DNA of 64,000 nt from Algoriphagus halophilus (GCF_900129785.1 NZ_FSRC01000002.1:310001-374000), one strand, 5' to 3'; positions 26,748 through 36,712 are shown, counted from the stretch's first letter. Notes: generated from the letters alone by a model not told the origin. Translations and numbers: made by a program.

Positions 26748-27500
26748 CTAAAACATATATTCTGATAGGATTGCCAACCCAGCTGCCAAGAAACTAACCA
26801 ATAACTTATTCCAATTAAATTTATGATGTGGGCTACTTTCAAAGAAGATGGTCGTGGAGATATGTAAAAACCCTCCCGCTACTAGACCGAAAAGCATACC
26901 TACTCCTTCTCTTTCCAATAAACCACTTTGAAATAAATACGCGCTGGAAAACATACCCATTGGGGAAGCAAGCGCAAACAAAGTCAATAAGATCAAAGTC
27001 CACTTTTTACTCATGGAGCTGGACAACACTGCTGCCAAGGCAAAAGCGGCTGGACCTTTATGTAGAATTACTCCTGCTAAAACAGTTTTACTGTTATGTA
27101 CATGCCCAAAAGCCTCAGAATCTGCCCCAATTAAGCTCCCATGTGAAAGTAAAGTTCCTTCTAAAAATGCATGTACAAACAATCCCAACATCACCGTTAA
27201 AATCCCGGCTTTGTTTTCTCCATGATGGTGATGAATATGGCCATGCTCAATTCCGCTGGATAAAAACTCCAACAATTGCTGAAGGAGAAATCCAATCAAA
27301 ATATATAGTCCCATTTTTCCTCCCTCATATCCGCTATGGAATAGCTCAGGAAGAATATGCAAAATAGTGATGGAAAAAAGGTAGGAGCCAGCAAATACCA
27401 ATACCAGCTTAAAGTATTTATCCCTGAAATTCGGAGCGATAAAAACCAAAGAACCGGCAAGCATTGCGGTCAAAAAAAGAAGAAGAAAATTTAAAACCAT
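26748..27500 (-). CDS. ZIP-family metal transporter
   Basis: A 250-residue polytopic membrane protein of the ZIP family, which imports zinc or related divalent metals. The metal-site helices are recognisable as FVHAFLEGTLLSHGS (about 111-125) and LHKGPAAFALAAVL (about 146-159). A histidine-rich cytoplasmic loop, HGHIHHHHGE (about 85-94), is a usual ZIP metal-handling loop. Single-gene unit. The 187-bp gap upstream of it (26561-26747 lies downstream in transcription) shows no further gene. Confidence 0.88.
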   Translation of the reverse strand: MVLNFLLLFLTAMLAGSLVFIAPNFRDKYFKLVLVFAGSYLFSITILHILPELFHSGYEGGKMGLYILIGFLLQQLLEFLSSGIEHGHIHHHHGENKAGILTVMLGLFVHAFLEGTLLSHGSLIGADSEAFGHVHNSKTVLAGVILHKGPAAFALAAVLSSSMSKKWTLILLTLFALASPMGMFSSAYLFQSGLLEREGVGMLFGLVAGGFLHISTTIFFESSPHHKFNWNKLLVSFLAAGLAILSEYMF

Positions 27501-27613
27501 AACCTAGTTAGCCCTTTCCTATATGGAAAGTTGGAGGTATAACCGCGGCAAAGGTAATAAAATTCAATAATGTTGCATTTAAATATTGATAGTCTAATAC
27601 AGCCTTCCAAGTT

Positions 27614-28678
27614 TTAATTTTGAATGAAGGATAAATAGGGCTTGATTTCCGGACTAGCATAGGTTTGATATTCACCATTGGAATCACTATAAATCAGGAA
27701 TACTTGGATTTCTTCCAGCTCCTCATCTAATGCAATTGCTTTTTCTGTCCCCATCACCATCAATGCAGTAGCATAGGCATCGGCGGTCATGCAGTCTTCT
27801 GCGAGTACAGTGGCGCTTAACAAATTGTGCTCAACAGGGTAACCTGTTTCTGGATTAATGGTATGAGAAATTTTGACAGAATCTCTCACATAAAAATTTC
27901 TATAATTACCGGAGGTAGCCATGGCTTTATCCTGCAAGGCAATGATGCTAAACAGATCAGAAGCATTTGCAGATTCCTCTGGTCTATTTACACCTACCTT
28001 CCATAATTCTCCACTTTCATTCACCCCTCGTGCTACTAGTTCGCCTCCAATTTCGACTAGATAATTGTTAATCCCTTTATCCCTTAAGAGCTCAGCTACT
28101 ACATCTACTCCATATCCTTTCGCAATCGAACTAAAGTCCAGATAAATATCATGCAGCTTTTTTCTAACTTCTTTGGAATCAAAGTCTACTTTTTCAAATC
28201 CTACTAATTTTAGGAGGTTTTGGATATCCACGCTATCCTTTAACTCTGGACCACTCGGACCAAATCCCCAAATATTGACCAATGGCCCCACTGTTGGGTC
28301 AAAAGCTCCATCGGTTTTTTGGTTAATTTCTTTACTTGCTTGAAGAACTGGCAATAAATAGGGAAGTTCAAATTCCAGTGTATCTCCTGTATTAAATCTA
28401 CTTAACTCAGATTCTGGGATATAAGTAGACAAGCTTTGGTTGAAAACCACTAAGATTGAATCGATAGATGTTTGAAAATCTCTTCCCTCTTCATCCAAGT
28501 AAGTGATGTTATAGGTAGTCCCCATGGTTTTACCAGAAAGTGTCATCTTCCCGTTCACCACTACTTCCTCCCTTTCAATTGTGCTAGGAGGGTTTTGATT
28601 TCTCCAAATATAAACGAGGATCACCATTGCCAACAGCACCAGTGAATAGATGATATTTTTTCGAGTATTGGGACGCAT
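27614..28678 (-). CDS. apbE: FAD:protein FMN transferase ApbE
   Basis: Transfers FMN from FAD to Thr/Ser of exported flavoproteins such as NqrB/NqrC and RnfG, outside the cytoplasmic membrane. An N-terminal membrane anchor (about 9-25) has no lipobox cysteine. Family motifs: GKTMGTTYNITY (about 49-60), DGAFDPTVGPLVNIWGFG, SSIAKGYGVD, LVEIGGELVARG and DAYATALMVMG near the C-terminus. 354 aa is typical. Divergent from ruvB, with a near-consensus promoter box (TAACTTCG) upstream. Confidence 0.93.
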   Translation of the reverse strand: MRPNTRKNIIYSLVLLAMVILVYIWRNQNPPSTIEREEVVVNGKMTLSGKTMGTTYNITYLDEEGRDFQTSIDSILVVFNQSLSTYIPESELSRFNTGDTLEFELPYLLPVLQASKEINQKTDGAFDPTVGPLVNIWGFGPSGPELKDSVDIQNLLKLVGFEKVDFDSKEVRKKLHDIYLDFSSIAKGYGVDVVAELLRDKGINNYLVEIGGELVARGVNESGELWKVGVNRPEESANASDLFSIIALQDKAMATSGNYRNFYVRDSVKISHTINPETGYPVEHNLLSATVLAEDCMTADAYATALMVMGTEKAIALDEELEEIQVFLIYSDSNGEYQTYASPEIKPYLSFIQN

Positions 28679-28774
28679 AGCATTCTTAATTTCGCTGCGA
28701 AGTTAAGAGATATTTTTCAGTTTAATGGATTCAGAAGCCCTTCAAAAAGCCTCTCTCCAAGACAGGTATTTTTC

Positions 28775-28782
28775 TATCTTTG
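28775..28782 (+). promoter_or_regulatory. Promoter -7 box of ruvB
   Basis: TATCTTTG matches TAnnTTTG, 18 nt before the ruvB ATG. AGGAG at 28785-28789 lies in the short leader. Confidence 0.6.
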
Positions 28783-28800
28783 TAGGAGTACGCTAAAATT

Positions 28801-29835
28801 ATGAGAGAAGATTATCTGACAGGTGACGACGAGCATCTAAGTTCTAAAGACAAGGAATATGAAAAAGCATTACGTCCGTTAAGCTTTGAAGATTTCACTG
28901 GACAGTTCAAAATCGTTGAAAACTTGCGGGTTTTCGTTTTGGCCGCAAAACGCCGAAACGAACCATTAGATCATGTCTTGTTACACGGCCCTCCAGGATT
29001 AGGCAAGACTACCCTGAGTCATATCATTGCGAATGAACTTCAGGCTGGAATTAAAATCACTTCAGGCCCTGTGTTGGATAAGCCCTCTGATTTAGCTGGT
29101 CTATTGACTAATCTAGAGGAAGGCGATGTACTATTCATTGATGAGATTCACAGACTAAATCCCATTGTAGAAGAATATTTGTACTCAGCAATGGAAGATT
29201 TCAGGATCGATATCATGTTAGACTCTGGCCCTAATGCCAGATCGGTACAAATTTCGCTCAGCCCGTTCACTTTGATCGGAGCTACTACACGGTCAGGACT
29301 GTTGACTTCTCCTCTTCGGGCTCGTTTTGGTATTAATTCAAGACTGGAATACTATGATGCGAAATTACTAACAGACATTGTCAGTAGATCTGCAGGCATT
29401 TTGCAAACTCCAATAGATGAAATAGCAGCCTATGAAATAGCTAGGAGGAGCCGAGGAACCCCTCGAATTGCCAATATGCTTTTGAGAAGAACCCGGGATT
29501 TTGCGGAAGTGAAAGGAAATGGGACCATTACCTTAGAAATTTCTAAAATTGCCTTGGATGCATTGGATGTAGATATGAATGGCTTAGATGAAATGGATAA
29601 TCGAATCCTGATGACCATTATCGATAAATTCAAGGGTGGACCAGTAGGACTAAGCACCATCGCCACAGCCTGTGGAGAAGAAGCAGAAACAATCGAGGAG
29701 GTATATGAACCCTTCCTGATCCAAGAAGGGTATTTAAAAAGAACTTCTAGAGGTAGAATGGCCACTGAAATGGCCTATAAACACCTCAACATTAAACCCA
29801 CCCAAGGATTGGGGGGATTATTTGATGGGATTTAA
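28801..29835 (+). CDS. ruvB: Holliday junction branch-migration helicase RuvB
   Basis: AAA+ motor of the RuvABC resolvasome. Walker A GPPGLGKT is at residues 63-70, Walker B DEIHR about 115-119, followed by the sensor regions ([18 protein letters not shown]) and a C-terminal winged helix (GFxEE-like, ending YKHLNI). Length 344 aa is standard. No ruvA or ruvC is adjacent. Confidence 0.98.
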   Translation: MREDYLTGDDEHLSSKDKEYEKALRPLSFEDFTGQFKIVENLRVFVLAAKRRNEPLDHVLLHGPPGLGKTTLSHIIANELQAGIKITSGPVLDKPSDLAGLLTNLEEGDVLFIDEIHRLNPIVEEYLYSAMEDFRIDIMLDSGPNARSVQISLSPFTLIGATTRSGLLTSPLRARFGINSRLEYYDAKLLTDIVSRSAGILQTPIDEIAAYEIARRSRGTPRIANMLLRRTRDFAEVKGNGTITLEISKIALDALDVDMNGLDEMDNRILMTIIDKFKGGPVGLSTIATACGEEAETIEEVYEPFLIQEGYLKRTSRGRMATEMAYKHLNIKPTQGLGGLFDGI

Positions 29836-29929
29836 TATTTGGGTTAAATCAAAAAATGGAGGTCGATTAAACCCAGGATTTCAACCATCTAATCAAAAAA
29901 AAATTCTGAACAAAGGTTTGTCCTTAAAC

Positions 29930-29965
29930 AAATAAAAAAGCCCTCTAAAAGAATTTCAGAGGGCT
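29930..29965 (-). terminator. Terminator of the pgl-zwf operon
   Basis: AGCCCTCT at 29939-29946 pairs with AGAGGGCT at 29958-29965. On the minus strand the stem follows the pgl stop by 22 nt and is followed by a T run. Confidence 0.8.
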
Positions 29966-29987
29966 AGTACATACATTTTCTAGTTGA

Positions 29988-30704
29988 TCAAAAATCCAAT
30001 TCTTTAGCAGCTTCTTTATCTAAATACCAAGTCAAGTCATCGGAAGTAGGTTTTACTAAGGAGGCAGGATACTTTTCATAATTACCTTCTAGCATCACGA
30101 TCTCTTTTATTTTTTCAGCTTTATTGGCTCCAGTTACTAAAAATGCTACCGCCTTTGCATTGTTAACCACCTTTCCGGTGATGGTCACTCGCTTTTGTCC
30201 TGAATCAGGATGAACCGCCACTACACAAGTTTCTTTTGCATCCCATAATTCAATATTGTAAGGAAAAATAGAAACAGTATGTCCATCATCTCCCATTCCT
30301 AACATGACCAAATCAAACTGGGGGATTCCATTGACGATTGGCAATTCACTTTCTAATACCTTGCTGTACCGAATAGCCTCTTCTTCCGGATCATTTTCCC
30401 CTAAAACACGAAAGATATTCTCCTCAGGCATATCCACTTTTGACAATAAGTGGTCTACCGTCATTTTATAATTGCTTTCCGAATCTGTAGGAGGAACGCA
30501 TCGTTCATCGCCCCAATAAAAATTGATATTATCCCACAAGATGTCTTCTCCTAGCTCTTCAGCGATGTAATCAAATATGACTTTAGGAGTACTTCCTCCA
30601 GAAAGAGCTACATGGATTTTCTCTCCTGTATCCGACATTTCCTTCAAAACATAGGCAAATTCTTCTGCAAGGCTATCTTTTGAACTTGAAACAGTAATAT
30701 TCAT
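29988..30704 (-). CDS. pgl: 6-phosphogluconolactonase
   Basis: Hydrolyses 6-phosphogluconolactone to 6-phosphogluconate, the second step of the oxidative pentose phosphate pathway. It belongs to the glucosamine-6-phosphate isomerase-like fold: HVALSGGSTPKVIFDYIAEE (about 32-51), INFYWGDERCVPP, and LVMLGMGDDGHTVSIFP (about 130-146). 238 aa. Follows zwf by 42 bp on the same strand, so the two first enzymes of the pathway are made together. Confidence 0.95.
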   Translation of the reverse strand: MNITVSSSKDSLAEEFAYVLKEMSDTGEKIHVALSGGSTPKVIFDYIAEELGEDILWDNINFYWGDERCVPPTDSESNYKMTVDHLLSKVDMPEENIFRVLGENDPEEEAIRYSKVLESELPIVNGIPQFDLVMLGMGDDGHTVSIFPYNIELWDAKETCVVAVHPDSGQKRVTITGKVVNNAKAVAFLVTGANKAEKIKEIVMLEGNYEKYPASLVKPTSDDLTWYLDKEAAKELDF

Positions 30705-30746
30705 CGATTTTAATTTTTTATTGAAAAAGGATTGAAATGGAAGGCG

Positions 30747-32273
30747 TTAAAGAATGCAGAAGCCAGTTTCGTCAGTTAGGCGCTTTCCTGGATTTCTCCA
30801 TCCAAAATGCCCTTCAAACATCTCGTCTGAATTTCTAGGGCCCCAAGTACCAGCAGCATAACCATACGTTGGAACATCCTCATTTTCCCAATACTTCAAA
30901 ATAGGATCCACAAATCTCCATGCCGCCTCCACTTCATCCGCTCTGGCGTACAAGGTAGCATCTCCTTGCATGGCATCTAACAATAGTCGCTCATAAGCAT
31001 CCATCACCTGTGCAGAATCCAAGTCAGAATAATAGAAGTCTAAATTAGCTTGCTCCACATTGAAACCAAGTCCTGGGACCTTCACTCCAAATTTGATCAA
31101 AATACCCTCGTCGGGTTGAATTCGGATGATCAACTTGTTGTCTTTTTGATAGGCGTCATGGCTTTTAAATACCTCATGTGCAGGAGATTTAAAATGGATG
31201 ACTACTTCAGTAACTTTGGTAGGCATGTATTTGGCAGTTCGCACATAAAAAGGAACGTCCTTCCATCTCCAATTGTCCACGAAGAATTTGATCGCAGCAA
31301 AAGTTTCCGTTTTCGATTCGGGATCCACTCCTTCCTCTTCCCTATAACCTTTTACTTTTTCACCATTGATAGTGGAGGCTACATATTGACCTTTCATGGT
31401 ATGAGTAGCCAATACCTTCTCATCTGTCATGATTCGAAGGGATTTTAATGCTTTCACTTTTTCATCACGAATCTCTTCAGCACTCGCATTGATTGGAGGC
31501 TCCATGACAATCAAAGACAAGATTTGAAGCAAATGGCTCTGGAACATATCTCTCAATGCTCCAGACTTATCATAATAACCTCCTCTTTTCTCCACACCTA
31601 CTGTTTCTGCATTGGTAATCTCTACGTGATGGATATACCTTCTATTCCATGTAGGTTCGAAAATTGAATTGGAAAAACGAGTCACTAACAAATTTTGAAC
31701 TGTCTCTTTACCCAAGTAATGATCGATTCGGTAAACCTGTTGCTCGTTAAAATACTTATGCAAGCCTTCATTTAATTCTTTGGCAGTCTCTAGACTATAT
31801 CCAAAAGGTTTTTCCACAATAATTCTCTTCCATCCATTATCCTCTTTTGTCAATCCAGCCTCACAAAGATTTTTGGCAATGACTTCATACAAACTTGGAG
31901 GAGTAGACAGATAAAAAATATAGTTTCCTTCACATCCCTTCTCCTCATTCAAGTGGGCAATCCTATTGGCAAGCATCGAATAATCTGTATCGTATTCCTT
32001 ACCCAAATCTTGGTAATAAAGCTTATCAGCAAACTCTTCGATATAGGAAGACTCCTCTTTGCTGATTTTCTCTTTTAAAAATTTACTTTCCTGAACTACT
32101 TTCTTCCGAAACACCTCGTCACTCATATCACTTCTACTCGCTCCTAACACCACAAAGTTTTCAGGTAGGTGCTTGCCTTTGTATAAGTTGAATAAAGCTG
32201 GTACTAGCTTTCGAGCTGTTAAATCTCCCGATGCCCCAAAAATAATGAGCATCTGGTTTAATGTTTTTTTCAT
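30747..32273 (-). CDS. zwf: Glucose-6-phosphate 1-dehydrogenase
   Basis: Oxidises glucose 6-phosphate with NADP(+) or NAD(+). The Rossmann loop FGASGDLTARKL is near residues 12-23 and the catalytic signature RIDHYLGKE near 182-190; EKPFG precedes it. Length 508 aa is typical. First gene of the zwf-pgl operon, divergent from gnd, which encodes the third enzyme of the pathway. Confidence 0.97.
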   Translation of the reverse strand: MKKTLNQMLIIFGASGDLTARKLVPALFNLYKGKHLPENFVVLGASRSDMSDEVFRKKVVQESKFLKEKISKEESSYIEEFADKLYYQDLGKEYDTDYSMLANRIAHLNEEKGCEGNYIFYLSTPPSLYEVIAKNLCEAGLTKEDNGWKRIIVEKPFGYSLETAKELNEGLHKYFNEQQVYRIDHYLGKETVQNLLVTRFSNSIFEPTWNRRYIHHVEITNAETVGVEKRGGYYDKSGALRDMFQSHLLQILSLIVMEPPINASAEEIRDEKVKALKSLRIMTDEKVLATHTMKGQYVASTINGEKVKGYREEEGVDPESKTETFAAIKFFVDNWRWKDVPFYVRTAKYMPTKVTEVVIHFKSPAHEVFKSHDAYQKDNKLIIRIQPDEGILIKFGVKVPGLGFNVEQANLDFYYSDLDSAQVMDAYERLLLDAMQGDATLYARADEVEAAWRFVDPILKYWENEDVPTYGYAAGTWGPRNSDEMFEGHFGWRNPGKRLTDETGFCIL

Positions 32274-32587
32274 GTGTAGGTCTGTATTTTCAGCTCTTCA
32301 ATCCAATTGAATGCCTTGAATCTCCCAATGTATTTTTTGGCAAACAGGTTCCTCTTTAGGGATAATTCACCAAAATTAATTCACTTCAGAAGGTTCATGC
32401 TTCATTTTTTATAGTTGAATAGGCCAAATTTGAGAAACAGGGTTAATTGATTGAGATAAAAAAGTGAACAATTGCCACTTTAATTTAATTTTGCTCTGCA
32501 GTCGCAAAATTAAGGCTTATTTATTTTAATTAACATAGGATCTAAAAATGAATGCCTTGATAATTTTAAGTACAATAGAACTAAAAA
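32274..32587. promoter_or_regulatory. Divergent zwf/gnd control region
   Basis: A 314-bp gap without a gene. It holds a perfect 10-bp inverted repeat, TTAATTTTGC at 32485-32494 and GCAAAATTAA at 32504-32513, with a 9-nt centre. Because TAATTTTG matches the -7 consensus TAnnTTTG, the palindrome carries one such box on each strand (32486-32493 plus, 32512-32505 minus), facing each other. It could be a shared operator-promoter for both arms of the pathway. Nothing else is recognisable. Confidence 0.4.
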
Positions 32588-34000
32588 ATGGATTATAAAG
32601 ACTACGATTTTGGCTTGGTTGGTCTAGGAGTAATGGGTCGAAATTTTATTTTGAATGTTGCGGATAATAATTTCAAGGCATTTGGATATGACCTAGATGA
32701 GGAGAAAGTGGAAGCATTAAAGACAGAAGGTGGAGACCTTTCAAAAGTAAGTGCTTCTACAGATATCAAGACATTTGTACAGGCGTTAAGCAGCCCAAGA
32801 AAAATCATGTTGTTGGTACCTGCCGGTAAAATCGTAGATCAAGCCATTGAAAGTCTACTTCCATATTTAGATGAAGACGATATCATTATCGATGGAGGAA
32901 ACTCTTTTTTTACTGATACCGACAGAAGAGAGGCTTATTTGAAGGATAAAGGAATTCACTTTTTTGGTTCTGGGGTTTCTGGAGGTGCTGAAGGGGCAAG
33001 AAAAGGCCCAAGCATTATGCCTGGAGGAGATAAAGAAGCTTACCAGCATGTTAAACCAATTTTTGAAGCAGTTTCAGCTAAATACAAAGGAGAGCCTTGT
33101 GTCGCCTATTTGGGCCCTAAATCTGCCGGAAACTATGTAAAAATGGTGCATAATGGGATTGAGTATGCCATGATGCAATTGACATCTGAAATTTATGATT
33201 TGTTGAAGAAGTCCAGTGGACTGTCCAATGGAGAACTTCATCAGGTTTACTCCAAATGGAATGAAGGTAGACTTCAATCCTTCTTGGTGGAAATTACAGC
33301 CGAAATCTTTACTCAAAAAGATGATCTTACTGATAGTGATTTGGTGGATATGATCCTGGATAAAGCCAAGCAAAAAGGAACCGGTAAGTGGACTTCTCAA
33401 AATGCGATGGATTTAGGAATACCTGTTCCAACCATTGACATGGCGGTTAGCATGCGTGAAATTTCAGCCTTGAAAGATGAAAGAATTCTGGCAGACAATC
33501 TGTACAATCGCCCTGAAATACCTTCAATTTCAAAAGAAGAATTGATTGAAAAGGCAGAACAATCACTGTATTTTGCTTTCATCATCGCATATGCACAAGG
33601 ATTACATCAGCTTTCCTATGCATCAAAAGATTATGGTTATGAGTTGGATATGGCTACAATTGCCAGAATCTGGAGAGCAGGCTGCATTATCCGAGCAGGT
33701 TTATTAGCCGATATCGCCGAAGCATATACTGCTGATAAAGAAGTTCCTAACCTTTTACTTTCCCCTTCTTTTGTTCCCAAAGTCCAAGAGACTTTACCTG
33801 CAGTGAGAGACATGGTAGCCTTTGCAGCCAAATCAGGAATTCCTGTACCTGGTCTATCTAGTGCGCTTAGCTATTTTGATGCCTACACTTCCAGCAAACT
33901 TCCCCTAAATTTAATTCAGGCCCAAAGAGACCATTTTGGTTCTCATACTTATGAAAGAATTGATAGAGATGGAATTTTCCACACCGAGTGGGGAGCTTGA
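32588..34000 (+). CDS. gnd: 6-phosphogluconate dehydrogenase (decarboxylating)
   Basis: Converts 6-phosphogluconate to ribulose 5-phosphate, CO2 and NADPH. The N-terminal Rossmann motif GLGVMGRNF (about 10-18), SGVSGGAEGARKGPSIMPGG (about 129-148), GNYVKMVHNGIEYAMMQL (about 185-202) and the C-terminal FGSHTYERID are all family features. The 470-aa size marks the long, dimeric form. Divergent from zwf-pgl. Confidence 0.97.
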   Translation: MDYKDYDFGLVGLGVMGRNFILNVADNNFKAFGYDLDEEKVEALKTEGGDLSKVSASTDIKTFVQALSSPRKIMLLVPAGKIVDQAIESLLPYLDEDDIIIDGGNSFFTDTDRREAYLKDKGIHFFGSGVSGGAEGARKGPSIMPGGDKEAYQHVKPIFEAVSAKYKGEPCVAYLGPKSAGNYVKMVHNGIEYAMMQLTSEIYDLLKKSSGLSNGELHQVYSKWNEGRLQSFLVEITAEIFTQKDDLTDSDLVDMILDKAKQKGTGKWTSQNAMDLGIPVPTIDMAVSMREISALKDERILADNLYNRPEIPSISKEELIEKAEQSLYFAFIIAYAQGLHQLSYASKDYGYELDMATIARIWRAGCIIRAGLLADIAEAYTADKEVPNLLLSPSFVPKVQETLPAVRDMVAFAAKSGIPVPGLSSALSYFDAYTSSKLPLNLIQAQRDHFGSHTYERIDRDGIFHTEWGA

Positions 34001-34038
34001 TAAAAAGTACTGGTCAGTAGTCAGTGATCAGAAAACAG

Positions 34039-34074
34039 AAAAAAAGGAAGTAAAATATTTTACTTCCTTTTTTT
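34039..34074. terminator. Bidirectional terminator between gnd and the next gene
   Basis: A 36-bp perfect palindrome centred on 34056/34057 with GGAAGTAAAAT in the left arm and its complement in the right, flanked by seven A on one side and seven T on the other. It serves two convergent genes and overlaps the stop of the minus-strand gene by 2 nt. Confidence 0.8.
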
Positions 34075-34576
34075 ATCCGATTTTTAGTTTCAGTTCACCG
34101 TGCCTTTTAACCACCTTGAGCTCAAAATATTGATTTATAAATCCTTTGCAATGGTTTTCCGCCCACTCTGCTCTGGACTCGGTATCAAAAAGTAAAGTCA
34201 TTCGGAGCATCGTTTTGACGTATTGCTCATAAATACCCATCTCTTGCACATATCCAACTAATGCAGCAGACCAATCTTCTTTGAATTTGTCTAGGTGAGT
34301 TCTTCCGTCAAACAACATCTCCAATTGATTATCCCCATGCTTAAATCGATAGATCCCGCAAAGTTGTCTGTAGATTAACCTTACTCGATCTCTTGGGAAT
34401 TCAAAAGTATCCAATATTTGTGCATAGGTTTGATCCATCAATCGTAGAGGATTATACAAAAGCGTATAGGATCTCTTTAATTCAAATACCATTCGATCGA
34501 TTAAATCCTCCTCCAACTCTGATTGAGCCTGGCGCAGGATGTAGTTTTTATCTAATGGAAAAAGCTTTTGAATCAT
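34073..34576 (-). CDS. Uncharacterised protein (167 aa)
   Basis: I do not recognise the family. The protein is soluble, helical and rich in Arg, Lys, Asp and Glu, with no signal peptide or membrane helix. Notable segments are QAQSELEEDLIDRMVFELKR near the N-terminus, FPRDRVRLIYRQLCGIYRF in the middle and a Trp-containing AEWAENHCKGFINQY near the C-terminus. The ATG at 34576 is preferred; a TTG seven codons upstream is also in frame. It stands alone between convergent gnd and the LOG gene. Confidence 0.65.
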   Translation of the reverse strand: MIQKLFPLDKNYILRQAQSELEEDLIDRMVFELKRSYTLLYNPLRLMDQTYAQILDTFEFPRDRVRLIYRQLCGIYRFKHGDNQLEMLFDGRTHLDKFKEDWSAALVGYVQEMGIYEQYVKTMLRMTLLFDTESRAEWAENHCKGFINQYFELKVVKRHGELKLKIG

Positions 34577-34758
34577 TTTAATACTGTTGACCCGCAAAAA
34601 TAAGAAATATTATTTTTAGTATGATTTTAAATAATAGGAATAAAAAAGAGAATAAGAATTGAAAATAAGGGTATTAAAAGTTGAGAGAAATAGAACTTAC
34701 TACTCAATAAATTAGGATTCCAAATTTCATACTTTTGATTTTAAAATTTAAAATTATT

Positions 34759-35322
34759 TTACCAATCCCCCGGTCCTTTGGCTTTGTAAGCACTCATTTT
34801 ATCTAAAATTTCTACTGGATCGTCAGAAACAATCAACAATTCTTCCTGCTCGGGATACAGAAAACCTTCTCCCATGGCATGTTTTAAAAAATTCAACAAC
34901 TTGTCATAATATCCATTCACATTATAAAGTGCTAATGGCTTTTGAATGTAATGCAGCTGGTTCAAGGTCATGATTTCAAACAATTCTTCCAGTGTACCTA
35001 TTCCTCCGGGAAGTGCAATAAACCCATCTCCTTTCTCTGCCATTAGCCATTTTCTATCTCGCATAGTTTCTACAATAACCAAATCTGTACAACCTCGATG
35101 AGCCACTTCTCGATCTACTAGCTTTTGAGGGATAATTCCAATCACTTCTTTACCCGCTTGCAGCATTTCATCTGCAATCACTCCCATCAATCCTACTCTT
35201 CCTGCTCCATATACCAATGAATGATCTCTTTTGATCATTTCTAAAGCCAATGACCTTACTCCAGCTTCATAGTACGGACCTTCCCCTTTTCGAGAACCGC
35301 AATAAACGGTGATCTTTTTCAT
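34759..35322 (-). CDS. LOG-family nucleoside monophosphate phosphoribohydrolase
   Basis: Rossmann-fold protein of the LOG/TIGR00730 family, which hydrolyses (cytokinin) nucleoside 5'-monophosphates to base and ribose 5-phosphate; in bacteria the physiological nucleotide is often unknown. The signature GGIGTLEELFE (PGGxGTxxE) with MRDRKW before it is present. Start at the ATG at 35322 gives MKKITVYCGSRKGEG, the usual family N-terminus, and 187 aa; the open frame upstream is not convincing. Divergent from rdgB. Confidence 0.9.
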   Translation of the reverse strand: MKKITVYCGSRKGEGPYYEAGVRSLALEMIKRDHSLVYGAGRVGLMGVIADEMLQAGKEVIGIIPQKLVDREVAHRGCTDLVIVETMRDRKWLMAEKGDGFIALPGGIGTLEELFEIMTLNQLHYIQKPLALYNVNGYYDKLLNFLKHAMGEGFLYPEQEELLIVSDDPVEILDKMSAYKAKGPGDW

Positions 35323-35461
35323 AGTCTTCCAATAAAAAGTTGAATTCGAAATTACGACTTTCAGGTTCAAATTAGATAAAACCGTATCTATTAATCCGAT
35401 CCCCGAGCCAATCCACACGATTCTTAACACAAATTTCACAAGGATATGTTAATTTTAAGCT

Positions 35462-36043
35462 ATGAAAATCTGTTTTGCTACCAACAACCAAAAGAAAATT
35501 GAAGAGGTCAAAGCTGCCTTAGGAAACGATGTAGAGATTTTATCCCTTGAAGAAATTGGTTGCCATGAAGAACTTCCAGAAACCGGAGACACATTAGAGC
35601 ATAACGCATTTCAAAAAGCCCAATATGTCAAGGACCATTATGGGGTCGATTGTTTCGCAGATGATACTGGACTGGAAGTGGATGCTCTAGAGGGAGAGCC
35701 AGGAGTATATTCTGGAAGGTATGCAGGAGAGCCGAGAAGTGATGAGCGAAACATCGATTTACTGCTTAAAAACTTAGGAGCATCCAGCAACAGAACAGCT
35801 CGTTTTAAAACTGTAATTGCACTCCTCATCGGAGATGAAAAATATAAATTTGAAGGAATAGCAGAAGGAGAAATACTTAAAGAAAGAATCGGCTCAGGCG
35901 GTTTTGGTTATGACCCTATTTTTAAACCTGATGGATTTTCAAAGACATTTGCCGAATTGAATATGGAAGAAAAAAATGCCATCAGTCACCGTGGAAAGGC
36001 CGTAAGGGGACTTATCAACTTTTTGAACCAAACAAAATCCTGA
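35462..36043 (+). CDS. rdgB: XTP/dITP diphosphatase (RdgB/HAM1)
   Basis: House-cleaning pyrophosphatase that removes non-canonical purine nucleotides (dITP, XTP). The substrate motif FATNNQKKIEEVK is at the N-terminus; FADDTGLEVDALEGEPGVYSGRYAG (shown in parts) lies at about residues 66-89, and GFGYDPIF and SHRGKA follow. 193 aa. It starts a run of plus-strand genes and is 30 bp ahead of udk. Confidence 0.96.
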   Translation: MKICFATNNQKKIEEVKAALGNDVEILSLEEIGCHEELPETGDTLEHNAFQKAQYVKDHYGVDCFADDTGLEVDALEGEPGVYSGRYAGEPRSDERNIDLLLKNLGASSNRTARFKTVIALLIGDEKYKFEGIAEGEILKERIGSGGFGYDPIFKPDGFSKTFAELNMEEKNAISHRGKAVRGLINFLNQTKS

Positions 36044-36061
36044 GAAAGGTCTGAAAAATTT

Positions 36062-36069
36062 TAACTTTG
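36062..36069 (+). promoter_or_regulatory. Promoter -7 box of udk
   Basis: TAACTTTG matches TAnnTTTG and ends exactly 4 nt before the udk ATG, predicting a leaderless or nearly leaderless transcript. Confidence 0.55.
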
Positions 36070-36073
36070 CCCC

Positions 36074-36694
36074 ATGAAAAAACCATTTATCGTTGGGATA
36101 ACCGGAGGCTCTGCCTCTGGCAAAACTCTTTTTTTAGAAAAGCTACTTAGCTCATTTGAACCTGACGAAGTATGTTTGATTTCACAGGACAATTATTACA
36201 AACCACGACATCAACAGCCCATCGATGCTCAGGGAATTCACAATTTTGACACTCCACATAGTATTGATTTTGAGGAATACGCATCTGATATTCGAAAAAT
36301 TCAAGCTGGAGAATCTGTTCAGCGGGAAGAATACACCTTCAATAATGCCTCAAAAACACCAAAAATCCTCACCTTCCGTGCTGCACCTGTGGTGGTGGTA
36401 GAAGGAATCTTTGTCCTCTATTACCCAGAACTTGCAGAGTTACTTGATCTCAAAATTTTTATTGACGCGAAAGATCATATAAAACTTAAACGCAGAATTA
36501 TCCGTGATAAAGTAGAGCGAGGCTATGACTTAGACGATGTATTATATAGGTACGAAATGCATGTGATGCCCACCTATGAGAAGTATATCAAGCCCTTTAA
36601 AAACGAAGCTGATTTGATTGTTCCAAACAATCATAATTTTGATAAGGCACTGGAAGTCATCAGAATATACCTTAGAGCGAGGTCAGGAAAGTAG
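36074..36694 (+). CDS. udk: Uridine kinase
   Basis: Phosphorylates uridine and cytidine with ATP or GTP in pyrimidine salvage. P-loop GGSASGKT at residues 10-17; SQDNYYKPR at about 37-45 and the HNFDTPHSIDFE segment are typical of the uridine kinase subfamily. 206 aa is a standard length. Its own promoter box lies inside the rdgB-udk gap. Confidence 0.94.
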   Translation: MKKPFIVGITGGSASGKTLFLEKLLSSFEPDEVCLISQDNYYKPRHQQPIDAQGIHNFDTPHSIDFEEYASDIRKIQAGESVQREEYTFNNASKTPKILTFRAAPVVVVEGIFVLYYPELAELLDLKIFIDAKDHIKLKRRIIRDKVERGYDLDDVLYRYEMHVMPTYEKYIKPFKNEADLIVPNNHNFDKALEVIRIYLRARSGK

Positions 36695-36712
36695 TCATCG
36701 TGAAAAAAGTTC

